This document shows, one piece after another, positions 10,411 to 19,786 of a DNA stretch of 64,000 nt. The position numbers and the translations under genes were made by a program. Position 1 is the first letter of the stretch. The number at the start of each line of letters is the position of its first letter. The notes below the pieces were generated by a model. That model was not told where the DNA came from. It did no database searches and saw only the letters and a program-made list of their open reading frames with translations. The stretch comes from Constantimarinum furrinae (GTDB taxonomy: Bacteria > Bacteroidota > Bacteroidia > Flavobacteriales > Flavobacteriaceae), in NCBI RefSeq assembly GCF_014295415.1, contig NZ_CP052909.1, positions 1,488,001 through 1,552,000 of the forward strand, given 5' to 3'.

Positions 10411-11031
10411 TTAAGTTTTAAATAAGCCGTGAAGTTCGGCATCGATGCGGTTTATCACGTCACCCAAATGTTCCGGATCGTCCACGAAATTTAAATTATC
10501 CACATCCAGTACTATAAGATTGCCCTTGTCGTATTCATGTACCCAGGCTTCATACCTTTCATTGAGTCGGCTTAGATAGTCAATGCTTATAGAATTTTCG
10601 TATTCGCGTCCGCGTTTGTGAATCTGATCTACAAGATTTGGAATGCTGCTTCTCAGGTAGATAAGCAGATCCGGGCCTTCGGTGACGCTTTCCATCAGAT
10701 CGAATAATGAACGGTAGTTTTCGTAATCACGATTGGTCATAAGTCCCATAGCGTGAAGATTGGGCGCAAAAATATAGGCGTCTTCGTAAATGGTACGGTC
10801 CTGAATGATATCCTTACCACTTTTGCGAATGTCGAGGATTTGTCGGAATCTGCTATTTAGAAAATAGATTTGCAGATTAAATGACCATCGTTCCATCTGA
10901 TTGTAAAAATCGTCCAGATACGGATTGTCTTCCACATCTTCATAATGTGCCTTCCATTTGTAATGTTTTGCCAGTAAACGCGTTAATGTGGTTTTTCCGG
11001 AGCCTATGTTTCCTGCAATCGCGACGTGCAT
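10411..11031 (-). CDS. Deoxynucleoside kinase (dCK/dGK-like)
   Basis: 206 residues. P-loop GNIGSGKTTLTRLL at residues 7-20 and the DRTIYEDAYIF motif (DRS-type) place it in the deoxyadenosine/deoxycytidine kinase family of nucleotide salvage. VEDNPYLDDFYNQMERWSF matches the substrate-side helix. Which deoxynucleoside is preferred cannot be read from sequence alone. It starts six bases downstream of the stop of 11037..11834 on the same strand, so the two probably form an operon. Confidence 0.92.
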   Translation of the reverse strand: MHVAIAGNIGSGKTTLTRLLAKHYKWKAHYEDVEDNPYLDDFYNQMERWSFNLQIYFLNSRFRQILDIRKSGKDIIQDRTIYEDAYIFAPNLHAMGLMTNRDYENYRSLFDLMESVTEGPDLLIYLRSSIPNLVDQIHKRGREYENSISIDYLSRLNERYEAWVHEYDKGNLIVLDVDNLNFVDDPEHLGDVINRIDAELHGLFKT

Positions 11032-11036
11032 AAATC

Positions 11037-11834
11037 TTACTGCTTTGGTTGGGTTAGTGAAAAGGTATGTATTGTTTTACCGTCATAAATATACAGGAAA
11101 TCTTGGGTAAGCTGCAAGTCTTTTATGCTGTTTTCGGAAAGGGGAATTTTTATGGGGCGTTGTGAGCTTTCAGCACCTTTTTCAGACGGATCTGTCACAA
11201 AAAACAAAGTGTTTTCCTTTAACGCGATCAGTTTTTCATTTTGCTGCACCACCTTTTCAAAATGGTTAGAATCCATTTCAGAAATTAAACTTCCGTAAAT
11301 ATTAAAGATGCGCAATTTGCGATCGGTAAGGGCATAGCAATAATTAAAATTACTGGCAACAGATAGTAGTTTTCCTGAAAAAGGCTGAGAAACTGTGGTT
11401 TTTCGGTTAGTTCGATAATTGAACAACTCCAGTTGCTGGGTATCTATATTAAAGATCCACAGTTTATTGTTTCCGGCATTGGTCGCCGCACTAATATTTA
11501 TGAATTCGGGGAGGTTGTTAAAACTGATTCGCTCAATTTCACTTAACCTATTATCCAGAAATACCACGGTATTGGTGTCTTCATAAAATACCACCAATTT
11601 TAAGGGATTGATAATGTCTACGGAAGTAATCCTGCCCAACTGAAAGTCGTTAAAAGTAAAAGTTCCGTCTTCTCCGGTCTTATTGATCGCTGCATCTTTC
11701 ACAAAATACAGATTCTTATATGAATCAATTCCCACAAAAGTATCGGCAACAAAAGGAGTTTCAGCCACTTTCTGAAACTGCTGTGCAGCAACCCCTTGGG
11801 ACACCATGATAAAAAGAATAAGGATCTGTCTCAT
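11037..11834 (-). CDS. Secreted beta-propeller-like protein of unknown function
   Basis: 265 residues with a signal peptide (MRQILILFIMVSQGVAAQ). The mature part repeats short four-strand units with phrases such as GIDSYKNLYFVKDAA, LWIFNIDTQQLELFNY and RKLRIFNIYGSLISEMD. That pattern suggests a WD/NHL-like beta-propeller rather than an enzyme. No catalytic motif is visible. It lies immediately upstream of the deoxynucleoside kinase on the same strand; the functional reason is unknown. Confidence 0.75.
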   Translation of the reverse strand: MRQILILFIMVSQGVAAQQFQKVAETPFVADTFVGIDSYKNLYFVKDAAINKTGEDGTFTFNDFQLGRITSVDIINPLKLVVFYEDTNTVVFLDNRLSEIERISFNNLPEFINISAATNAGNNKLWIFNIDTQQLELFNYRTNRKTTVSQPFSGKLLSVASNFNYCYALTDRKLRIFNIYGSLISEMDSNHFEKVVQQNEKLIALKENTLFFVTDPSEKGAESSQRPIKIPLSENSIKDLQLTQDFLYIYDGKTIHTFSLTQPKQ

Positions 11835-11932
11835 TTAATGAACAAGGTACAAAATGAACGTTAAATACCGGTAAGCATTGTAACGCTAAATATTTTTTAT
11901 CGTCTTTTAGGTTCATTATAAAAACATACCTC

Positions 11933-12787
11933 ATGAAAAATATTTTACTAAGCTTTATTTTTAGTCTGTTTTTTACACTTTCTTCAGGGATCGCTCAGGG
12001 TTTCAGTGGTATCGCAACTTATAAATCACAACGTAAAATGGACATCAAACTCGATAGCACTCAGTTTAACGATGAGATGCAGGCGCAGATGAATGCCATG
12101 CTTCAGAAACAGTTTGAAAAGGAATTCACACTAAAATTTACTGCAGACGAATCTCTTTATAAAGAGGTTGAAAGTCTCGACAATCCCAATGTGGCAGGAG
12201 GAAACGGAATGCAGATCATGGTGGCTTCCAGTTCGGGGAGTGATGTGCTGTATAAAAATGTTTCAGAAAACAGATTTGTAAATCAGAATGAGCTCTTCGG
12301 AAAACAATTCCTTATTAAAGACACTTTGGATGAACCCGATTGGACGCTGGAGAAGGAAACCAAAAATATTGGTGAGTATACCTGTTTTAAAGCTACGTAT
12401 ACCCGTACGATCACTTCTAGGAATATTGTAAGTTCTTCAAATAGCGATAAAGGGAGTGATAGCAAAACCGAAGAAACCACCGAAGAAATTACCGTTACCG
12501 CATGGTATACTCCTCAAATACCCGTAAAGCACGGGCCGGGGCGGTACAGCGGCTTGCCGGGACTTATTCTTGAAATAAACGACGGTAGCGAAACCATTCT
12601 TTGTAGCCGAATCGTCCTTAACCCAAAGGAGGGTCTCGATATCAAGGAGCCTACTGGAGGAAAAAAAGTGAGTCAGACAGAATATGATGAGATCATGGAT
12701 AAAAAAATGAAGGAGATGGAAGAACGCTATAAAGGTGATGGTAGAAAAGGGGATGATAACAGCTTCCGTATTGAAATAAGAGGGTAG
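11933..12787 (+). CDS. GLPGLI family protein (copy 1)
   Basis: 284 residues with a signal peptide (MKNILLSFIFSLFFTLSSGIAQ). The family-naming motif is present as GPGRYSGLPGLILEIND, preceded by TAWYTPQIPVKHGPG. This is the TIGR01200-type GLPGLI family, secreted proteins of Bacteroidota with unknown function, often encoded beside outer-membrane receptors. The C-terminus is highly charged (KMKEMEERYKGDGRKGDD). A paralogue follows 91 bases downstream and a beta-barrel receptor after that, so the three may form one envelope unit. Confidence 0.9.
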   Translation: MKNILLSFIFSLFFTLSSGIAQGFSGIATYKSQRKMDIKLDSTQFNDEMQAQMNAMLQKQFEKEFTLKFTADESLYKEVESLDNPNVAGGNGMQIMVASSSGSDVLYKNVSENRFVNQNELFGKQFLIKDTLDEPDWTLEKETKNIGEYTCFKATYTRTITSRNIVSSSNSDKGSDSKTEETTEEITVTAWYTPQIPVKHGPGRYSGLPGLILEINDGSETILCSRIVLNPKEGLDIKEPTGGKKVSQTEYDEIMDKKMKEMEERYKGDGRKGDDNSFRIEIRG

Positions 12788-12878
12788 CGTTGTTAAACTT
12801 TCTGAAGACAACTTAGTCTAAAATTATTGTAACAATTACCGAATACTGTTACTAACCAGTATCATCAAAATTTAGACT

Positions 12879-13769
12879 ATGAGATTTTTAGCTTTTATTA
12901 CACTAGTTTTTTTTACGGTTGGCGGCTTTGCACAGAATATAAGCGGGAAGGCCTATTATGAGTCCAAGACGACCGTAGATATGGATAATTTCGGTAACAG
13001 GGAGATGAGCGAGGACATGAAAAAGATGATCGCCGAGCGTATGAAGAGTATGCTTGAAAAGACGTACATTCTTACATTTTCTTCAACAGAGTCGATCTAT
13101 AAGGAAGAAGAAAAACTGGAAGCCGGCGCCGGCGGTGGTGGATTTAGAATGATGATGGGAAGTTTTACACCCGGTGCTCAATATAAAAATCTCGAAAAGC
13201 AGCAGATCTTACAGGAGCAGGAATTCTTTGGCAAGCAATTTCTTATCAATGATTCTATTCCCCAACTGGACTGGGAGCTCACTAAAGAGTCTAAACAAAT
13301 TGGCCAGTATGTAGCCTTTAAAGCGACAGCCGTTAAGAAGATAGACGAAAATGATTTCAGCATGGCACGTCGCAGAAACCGCGACAGGGATAACGAAAAG
13401 AAGGAGGATGAAGTTAAAGCAGACTCTACCAAAACTGCCGATGCCGATGACCCCATGGATGAGATCGAAATTCCCAAGGAAGTGATCGTAACGGCTTGGT
13501 ACACACCTATGATCCCCGTCAAGAATGGTCCGGGGGAATACGGCGGACTTCCGGGACTTATCCTTGAAATGAACGTTTACCGAACGACTGTTTTATGCTC
13601 CAAGATCGTACTAAACCCAAAAGAAGGAGAAAAAATTGAAGCGCCTTCTAAAGGAAAGGAAGTGACGCAGGAAGAATACAATAAAATTGTAAAGGAGAAA
13701 ATAGAAGAAATGCGTGAGAATTTTCGGGGTGGCGGAGGCCGAAGAGGCGGAGGCCGTTTTGGCGGATAA
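12879..13769 (+). CDS. GLPGLI family protein (copy 2)
   Basis: 296 residues with a signal peptide (MRFLAFITLVFFTVGGFAQ). It is a tandem paralogue of the gene before it, with the same order of blocks: FGKQFLINDSIPQLDWELT, VTAWYTPMIPVKNGPGEY, then GGLPGLILEMNV. It differs by a charged insertion of about 40 residues (RNRDRDNEKKEDEVKADS) and a Gly/Arg-rich C-terminus (RGGGGRRGGGRFGG). Function is unknown. It ends 69 bases before the outer-membrane receptor gene. Confidence 0.9.
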   Translation: MRFLAFITLVFFTVGGFAQNISGKAYYESKTTVDMDNFGNREMSEDMKKMIAERMKSMLEKTYILTFSSTESIYKEEEKLEAGAGGGGFRMMMGSFTPGAQYKNLEKQQILQEQEFFGKQFLINDSIPQLDWELTKESKQIGQYVAFKATAVKKIDENDFSMARRRNRDRDNEKKEDEVKADSTKTADADDPMDEIEIPKEVIVTAWYTPMIPVKNGPGEYGGLPGLILEMNVYRTTVLCSKIVLNPKEGEKIEAPSKGKEVTQEEYNKIVKEKIEEMRENFRGGGGRRGGGRFGG

Positions 13770-13838
13770 AATGTAAAATGACCTTTTGTCAAAAGTCTTA
13801 TAGAGTAGCACACCTTCCAGAATAGCAACTTAGTGATT

Positions 13839-16565
13839 ATGAAAAAACTACTATGGGCAGTAATACTGCTTTTTACCGTTTCCGTTTCGGGACAAAACAT
13901 TAAAGTACGCGGAATAATAAAAGACAGTATTGGGGATCCATTGGAACTTGCAAATGTTATTGCAACCGTTCAGGAAAGTGGTGCGATCGAATCCTATGCC
14001 ATTACCAATTATGAAGGTAGATACCAATTAGACCTTCCTACGGGAAGCATCTACGTGCTAAAAGCCAGCTTTTTGGGATATGAAACTCAGGAGAAAACTG
14101 TAGAAGTGCCGGAAGGTTCTGTTGATATTCAGCTCGATTTTGTACTTACTTCCCAGGCTTCAGAACTGGATGGTGTAGAGATCATCTACGAAATGCCGGT
14201 TACCGTTAGAGGAGATACGATCACCTACAATGCCGATTCCTTTACAACCGGCGACGAACGAAAACTAGGCGATGTAATGAAAAAACTGCCCGGTGTCGAA
14301 GTAAATGACGACGGCGAGATCGAGGTTGAAGGGAAGGCGGTTACCAAAGTTATGGTAGAAGGAAAGGATTTCTTCGACGGAGACTCAAAATTGGCAACCA
14401 AGAATATTCCAGCCGATGCTGTGGACAAGGTTGAGGTACTTCGCAATTACAACGAAGTGGATCAAATGCGGGGTTTAGGTAACGATCAAGATAATGTGGC
14501 GATCAATATTAAACTAAAGGAAGGTAAAAAGAATTTCTGGTTTGGAGAGGTCACTGCAGGAGGAGGAACTATTGGGGAAGATGAAGCCGGATATCTGGCG
14601 CATCCAAAATTGTTTTATTACAACCCGAAATACAGCCTCAATTTTATTACCGATTTTAATAATATTGGAGAAGTACCTTTTACCTGGAGGGATTATTTCA
14701 ACTTTACCGGAGGATTTCGAAATTTTAATCGGGGAGGTGGAACCAATTTCAATATTCAGGAGAGTGATCTAGGTTTTGCGGTAGCGCAAAATAACCGTGC
14801 CAATGAAATTGAAACAAAATTTCTGGCCGGGAATTTTAGCTGGGCTGCGACTTCGAAACTTGATTTAAGCGGTTTTGCGATCCTGTCCGATAATAAAACC
14901 AACATCGTGAACAACTCCATACGTCAATATATTGCTTCAGGAACTACCGAACGAACCAATTCGGTAAACGATCAACGGAGTCAGTTAGCCATGATCAAAC
15001 TGAGCAGTGTGTATAAGCCCAATAGCAACTTTCAGATGGATTACGATGTGTTGGTAAAGACTTCAAAGCAAACCGAAGATGATCTCACGGTATCTCAATT
15101 TGATGCATTAATTAATAACATTTCCGAAGAAAAGGAAAACAAACCCTTCTCGATCAATCAGAATATAAATCTGTATTACACCCTCGATGATGATCATATT
15201 TTTGCAGGGCAGGTGCAACATTTATGGCAGGACGAGGACCCATTTTATAATGCGATTACCGACTTGTTGCCGTTTGGCGGAATACTTCCGGTAGATTCTA
15301 CACAAAACCGGTATAACATCAATCAGCAGAAAAATGTAATGACCAATAAGATCGATGCGAAGGTTGATTACTATTATGTCTTAAACAATACCAGTAATCT
15401 GAATTTTACCTTGGGAACGACTTACAGCAATCAGAAATTCAATTCTAACATTTTTCAACTCCTAGGGGGAGATGGTCGAATCGATTTCAATGAAACCCCG
15501 GAGATCGATGGTGAAAACCTTCCACTAATTAATGATGTAGTGTACGATTTTACCGATGCGTTTCTAGGATTGCATTACAAAGTGAAGACCGGAAAATTCA
15601 TTTTTACCCCGGGAGTTACTCTTCATAACTACAATTTAAAGAATGAGCAACTGGGATTGTCCACCAAACAAAACGACTGGATGGTCTTGCCGGACCTCAA
15701 TGTGATCCTGGAATTGAAGAAAAGTGAAAACCTTAGGTTCAACTACTCAGTTTCTTCGAGTTACAGCGATGTGAACAGTTATGCCGAAGCCTTTGTTTTT
15801 AATAATTACAATAGTCTGTATCGCGGTAATCGCTTTCTTGAGAATTCCTTGTCACATAATTATAATCTAACATACTTTAGTTTTAATATGTTTAATTATA
15901 CCAATGTAGGCGGTTCTTTAAACTATTCAAGGACGTTAGAAGGTATTAAGAGTAATTCCCAGATCGTGGGAATCAACAGAGTGGGGAGTCCGTTCAATAT
16001 CGATAGTAATTTTCCGGATGAGACTTTTTCGGCCAATGCGCGTTTCAGTAAACGAATAAAGAAGATCCAATTTAGTTTAAGCGGTAATCTTAGCTACAGC
16101 AAGTCGAACAATTTTGTGAACAACGCCGTTAGGGAGAGTAATAGTCTTACACAAAGTTATCGGGGGAGTGTTCGCAGTAGTTTTAAAGACTGGCCAAATT
16201 TTGAAGTGGGTTACAGGCTTACTGTGAACGATTACGACAATGGCGGACTCGAATCCACTTTTTACACCCAACGCCCGTTTGCCAACGTGGACATCAACTT
16301 TTTAAAGGATTTCACCCTTAGCGCCGAGTGGGATTATTACAATTACTCCAACGACACCAATACAGTAGATAATACCTATTCTTTCGTAAACGCAAATCTG
16401 TATTACCAAAAAGGCGATAGTCCATGGGAATTCAGAATTCAGGCGAACAATTTGCTGGATACGGAGTTCATTAACAACGATAGCTTTAACGATCAGTTTA
16501 ATACCACGACTCAGTATTTTGTCTTACCCAGAATCCTGATGTTTATCGTTAAATACGACATTTAA
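13839..16565 (+). CDS. Outer-membrane beta-barrel receptor (TonB-dependent-receptor-like, OMP_b-brl_3 type)
   Basis: 908 residues from the ATG at 13839; a GTG two codons earlier is possible but less likely. Signal peptide MKKLLWAVILLFTVSVSGQ. A carboxypeptidase-regulatory-like domain follows (residues ~20-105, KVRGIIKDSIGDPLELANV). Next comes a plug-like region (GDVMKKLPGVEVNDDGEIEV, VEVLRNYNEVDQMRGLGND), then about 650 residues of beta-barrel. This matches the SusC-distant 'outer membrane beta-barrel family' of receptors. The substrate is unknown. Its place behind two GLPGLI genes is a recurring arrangement in this phylum (family knowledge). Confidence 0.9.
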   Translation: MKKLLWAVILLFTVSVSGQNIKVRGIIKDSIGDPLELANVIATVQESGAIESYAITNYEGRYQLDLPTGSIYVLKASFLGYETQEKTVEVPEGSVDIQLDFVLTSQASELDGVEIIYEMPVTVRGDTITYNADSFTTGDERKLGDVMKKLPGVEVNDDGEIEVEGKAVTKVMVEGKDFFDGDSKLATKNIPADAVDKVEVLRNYNEVDQMRGLGNDQDNVAINIKLKEGKKNFWFGEVTAGGGTIGEDEAGYLAHPKLFYYNPKYSLNFITDFNNIGEVPFTWRDYFNFTGGFRNFNRGGGTNFNIQESDLGFAVAQNNRANEIETKFLAGNFSWAATSKLDLSGFAILSDNKTNIVNNSIRQYIASGTTERTNSVNDQRSQLAMIKLSSVYKPNSNFQMDYDVLVKTSKQTEDDLTVSQFDALINNISEEKENKPFSINQNINLYYTLDDDHIFAGQVQHLWQDEDPFYNAITDLLPFGGILPVDSTQNRYNINQQKNVMTNKIDAKVDYYYVLNNTSNLNFTLGTTYSNQKFNSNIFQLLGGDGRIDFNETPEIDGENLPLINDVVYDFTDAFLGLHYKVKTGKFIFTPGVTLHNYNLKNEQLGLSTKQNDWMVLPDLNVILELKKSENLRFNYSVSSSYSDVNSYAEAFVFNNYNSLYRGNRFLENSLSHNYNLTYFSFNMFNYTNVGGSLNYSRTLEGIKSNSQIVGINRVGSPFNIDSNFPDETFSANARFSKRIKKIQFSLSGNLSYSKSNNFVNNAVRESNSLTQSYRGSVRSSFKDWPNFEVGYRLTVNDYDNGGLESTFYTQRPFANVDINFLKDFTLSAEWDYYNYSNDTNTVDNTYSFVNANLYYQKGDSPWEFRIQANNLLDTEFINNDSFNDQFNTTTQYFVLPRILMFIVKYDI

Positions 16566-16653
16566 AATTCAACCCGGATACTTTTTGAAGCCGCATTGTT
16601 CTTATTGCATAGTTAAATGAAAAATTCACTAACTTTCAGTAAATTTTTCAGGT

Positions 16654-17277
16654 ATGCGGAATATTATCTTCGGAATTGTTATAGCGGTGGTGATCGTCTT
16701 CGGATTGCGGTATTGTGAACACGAAAAAGACAGACGTGAGCAACTGCATGCTAATACTGCTCTTATTCAGAAGCAACTTACGAATGTTGGCAAGCTCATC
16801 GTCACTGAAGGTACCTATGCACAAGTTTTCACCTACGAAGACTGGAAGAAATTCTATATCGATGTACTTTCAGCAAGGAAGAAAGCGCTGGTGGTAGTAA
16901 ATGCCGAAGCGAGTATCTCTTATGATCTAAGTAAAATTGAAACCACCGTCGATGAGGAGTCACGCACTGTCACCATTAACTACATCCCCGAACCCGAACT
17001 GAAGATCAATCCTAATATTCAGTATTACGATGTGCAGCAGGATTATTTCAATCAATTTTCAGCTTCAGATTACAACAAGATCAAGGATAAGGTAGAAGCT
17101 TCCTTAAAAGAAAAAATTGAGGCCTCAGCGCTGGTGAGTAATGCCCAAAACCGGCTGATCTCAGAACTTCAGAAGATCTATATATTAACCAATTCTATGG
17201 GGTGGACCTTGCAGTACAATGAGCAGGTGATTCAGCAGGAAGAAGATCTACAAAACATCAAACCGATACTTTATTGA
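16654..17277 (+). CDS. DUF4230 domain protein
   Basis: 207 residues. One N-terminal membrane anchor (IIFGIVIAVVIVFGLRYCEH) is followed by a charged linker and a periplasmic domain (VGKLIVTEGTYAQVFTYEDW ... ISYDLSKIETTVDEESRTVTI) typical of DUF4230. The family has no assigned function. The 9-base inverted repeat TGAAAAATT / AATTTTTCA lies just upstream of its ATG (16618-16650) and could be a weak regulatory hairpin. No operon partner is obvious. Confidence 0.85.
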   Translation: MRNIIFGIVIAVVIVFGLRYCEHEKDRREQLHANTALIQKQLTNVGKLIVTEGTYAQVFTYEDWKKFYIDVLSARKKALVVVNAEASISYDLSKIETTVDEESRTVTINYIPEPELKINPNIQYYDVQQDYFNQFSASDYNKIKDKVEASLKEKIEASALVSNAQNRLISELQKIYILTNSMGWTLQYNEQVIQQEEDLQNIKPILY

Positions 17278-17325
17278 GCAACGAATAGTTGTTTATTACT
17301 TTGTAAAAAACACAAGAAAGAACTT

Positions 17326-17637
17326 CTAGCGGTTTATTGTCTTACTCAAACTCTGCCAGCCTCCGCCATTCATTGCCTCAATTCCATTATTATTCAGGAT
17401 GCGTGCCGCATTTCCACTTCGTACGCCGCTCGCACAACACAGGATAACCGGTTTATTCCAGTCTTTAATTTCAGAGATCCTGGATTCGATTTCAGGTAAG
17501 GGGATAAGTTTCGATTCGGGGATAGCCCCTTTTTCATATTCTGCTTTACTCCTTACATCAACAATAACGGCATCCCTTTTCATAAAATCCTCGATCTTTT
17601 TCGATCGGTCTCCAAACAATACACTCAATATTCCCAT
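17326..17637 (-). CDS. Rhodanese-like domain protein
   Basis: 103 residues from the ATG at 17637. An upstream start at 17679 would overlap the hydroxylase gene and adds residues foreign to the fold. Single-domain rhodanese: VDVRSKAEYEKGAIPESKLI is the N-terminal signature, and VILCCASGVRSGNAA holds the active-site loop with Cys followed by ASGVRS. It probably transfers sulfane sulfur, with acceptor unknown. It begins 25 bases after the stop of the aromatic amino acid hydroxylase on the same strand and is probably co-transcribed. Confidence 0.88.
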   Translation of the reverse strand: MGILSVLFGDRSKKIEDFMKRDAVIVDVRSKAEYEKGAIPESKLIPLPEIESRISEIKDWNKPVILCCASGVRSGNAARILNNNGIEAMNGGGWQSLSKTINR

Positions 17638-17662
17638 AACTTTTTTTAAATCGGTTAAACTT

Positions 17663-19417
17663 TTATATCCCGTCGGCAACTTCTTTCTCTATTAAAAGTA
17701 ATCCGTCGTCTATTAAGTGCGCAACTTTCGGTCGTCTGGATTTTAAATCGATAAGATAGTTCAGTATCCTATCGCTTTCGGTCAACTCAAAGATCTCTAA
17801 GGGCAATAACCAGTCGTTGGGATGGGATCGTTTTATCTGATCAAAAATTTCTGAAAGCCGGGTGGTGGTGCTTTTGAAATTCTTAGATTCTCTAATCGTT
17901 CTCACCTCTTTATAGAATTCGTTAAGTTGTTTTTCTTCTTCTGAAAGCGCTACACGAATGGTTTCACTAGAGCTCACATGATTCACGAGATCGAAGGACA
18001 AATAATCGGCTGCACCGGCAAAAGCTGAAACGATTTCTTTCCCTACGGCCATGTCAAAATCGCCCATTTCCGGTGAAAAAAGCACTTCATTTTTATAGGT
18101 TACGGTACATTCGGTAAATTGAATAAGCATTAATTCTCCGCCTAAATTCCGCATCCCTGTCACGTTTAGCCCTTCCACGGTAATTCCGCTTTCAAATTCG
18201 AATGCAATGGGTTTTCCATCGTAAAAATTATAGGCCTGTAGATCCCTGGGGCCCATATTCTCAATGGCAAGATTGATGCCCTTCAGTTTTCCCAACGGTG
18301 ACCTGAACCCATTTTTGTGGCGGCTCACTCCATGACCAATCACTTCTTTTTCTCGATAGGATAAGGCGGTTTCCCCTTCAGTTTCAAAATAGACAACCTC
18401 ATTATCCTCATTTTGGATCATTCGCGTAAAAAGGCCGCTAATCTGAAGTCCTGTGCTCAATTCTATGGTTCCCAACTGCCGTGATTCGATAAGTTTATTG
18501 AGTCCGCGCCAGCCTCCTTTTCGCACCGCCATAGTATTGGCAAATTCTTCCAGAACTTCCTGCAAGTAGGCAAAATCGGGTGTCACATAAAGCTGAGGTT
18601 GTGGCTTGGTAATATCAAATTCCTGATAGGCCGCGGAAATGCTGTAAGGGATCTTCTTTACTTCAGGTTTCATGCACCAGGTACTTTCGCCAATGGATGA
18701 CAATAATCCGGCACCATAGATTTTTGGTTTATCTACGGTTCCCACGAGTCCGTATTCCACTGTCCACCAATGCAGGTTTCGTATCAATGAAATTTCAGAA
18801 GGATCTGTCTTTTTTTGTTGCAGATCGGTGACCCTTTTTTCTGCCTTTTCTATTTTTTCTTTGGCAATGCCATCCGCTTCCTTTAGTATAGACAACTCCC
18901 TCACGGCCTCGTACATTTCCATGTCGTGCGCACTCGAAATGGCTTTTGCGCCAATTTCACCAAACCGACGCAGGTACTCGGCATAATCGGGACTGGCAAT
19001 AATTGGGGCATGTCCGGCACCTTCGTGAATAATATCCGGAGCAGGGGTGTATTCGATATTTTCTAACTGACGGATATCACTGGCGATCACCAAAACCTTA
19101 TACGCCTGAAATTCCATAAAGGCATTGGGCGGTATAAATCCGTCTACGGCCACGGCTGCCCAGCCTATCTCCTTCAGGATCCGGTTCATCCCATACATCG
19201 AAGGGATTTCGTTGATTGAGATGCCCGTTTTCCGAAGACCGTCAAGGTAACTTTCATGCGCCACCTTGCTTAGGTAATCTACGTTTTTTCGCATTACATA
19301 GCGCCATACGGCCTGATTTACAGGAGTGTACTGCTCGTAGTTCTGCGGTTTTATATACTGCTTTAAATGGGGAGGTAACCGCTCCAGCAATTCGTTGGTT
19401 TCAATAGTGTTCTGCAT
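17663..19417 (-). CDS. Aromatic amino acid hydroxylase (phenylalanine 4-monooxygenase family), long form
   Basis: 584 residues from the ATG at 19417; a TTG three codons earlier is inside the probable promoter. The catalytic domain is in the first ~330 residues. HEGAGHAPIIASPDYAEYL provides the two iron-binding His, and WTVEYGLVG the third ligand, Glu. AAVAVDGFIPPNAFMEFQAY and FAYLQEVLEEFANTMAVRKG match pterin-dependent hydroxylases. It would hydroxylate Phe to Tyr using a pterin cofactor. About 250 extra C-terminal residues have no recognised domain; classical bacterial enzymes are about 260-300 residues long. It sits upstream of, and divergent from, the TetR-paa region, consistent with aromatic catabolism. 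Confidence 0.9.
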   Translation of the reverse strand: MQNTIETNELLERLPPHLKQYIKPQNYEQYTPVNQAVWRYVMRKNVDYLSKVAHESYLDGLRKTGISINEIPSMYGMNRILKEIGWAAVAVDGFIPPNAFMEFQAYKVLVIASDIRQLENIEYTPAPDIIHEGAGHAPIIASPDYAEYLRRFGEIGAKAISSAHDMEMYEAVRELSILKEADGIAKEKIEKAEKRVTDLQQKKTDPSEISLIRNLHWWTVEYGLVGTVDKPKIYGAGLLSSIGESTWCMKPEVKKIPYSISAAYQEFDITKPQPQLYVTPDFAYLQEVLEEFANTMAVRKGGWRGLNKLIESRQLGTIELSTGLQISGLFTRMIQNEDNEVVYFETEGETALSYREKEVIGHGVSRHKNGFRSPLGKLKGINLAIENMGPRDLQAYNFYDGKPIAFEFESGITVEGLNVTGMRNLGGELMLIQFTECTVTYKNEVLFSPEMGDFDMAVGKEIVSAFAGAADYLSFDLVNHVSSSETIRVALSEEEKQLNEFYKEVRTIRESKNFKSTTTRLSEIFDQIKRSHPNDWLLPLEIFELTESDRILNYLIDLKSRRPKVAHLIDDGLLLIEKEVADGI

Positions 19418-19423
19418 CGTTTT

Positions 19424-19452
19424 CAAAAGTACTAAGTATTCTCCAATTCAAA
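19424..19452 (-). promoter_or_regulatory. Possible promoter of the aromatic amino acid hydroxylase gene
   Basis: On the minus strand TTTG (19449-19452), 17 bases, then TACTTTTG (19424-19431), which fits TAnnTTTG. The ATG follows six bases after the -7 box, which would give a leaderless or near-leaderless mRNA. Confidence 0.4.
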
Positions 19453-19786
19453 GGATAAGTAGTTCTTTTTTGGGCGTTCCCCACCTTCGCTTCCCTATGG
19501 TAGCTTCAGATGGGGTAGGCTTGTCAACGGGCAAAGCCAAGTTTTAACAACTCGCATCCGCATATGGCTATTGCGAGAGTTCCAACGAAGCCTCAGAATG
19601 CTCGACTTAGCCGTGCTCCTTCATAGTTACGCTAATTCTACGAGACCTGGCCACGGCAGGTTTCTATCGCAATCCTTTAGTGGAAATCCTATTAAGCAGA
19701 AGGGTCTTGGGAGGGATGTTAAACCTAAAAACAACCAACAATTTGGTGCTAGGGGCAGGTTAGTAAATTTAGTATCTTGCATCTCC
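19453..19786. repeat. Non-coding intergenic block resembling a flavobacterial dispersed repeat
   Basis: About 330 bases separate the hydroxylase gene and tetR. The segment is richer in G+C than its surroundings and contains short inverted pieces, for example CTCGCA (19551-19556) with TGCGAG (19572-19577). It also contains TGGGCGTTCCCC and GTGGAAATCC phrases, which from memory recall a repeat common in Flavobacteriaceae intergenic regions. One frame is open through it into tetR, but codon use and composition look non-coding. No promoter stands out clearly; TAAATTTA near 19765 is a one-mismatch -7 candidate for tetR. Confidence 0.4.

Noticed and set aside
19571-19786. In-frame 72-codon upstream extension of tetR
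   Set aside because: It begins with TTG, lies in repeat-like sequence, has no TetR-like content, and the HTH starts normally at the ATG at 19787.
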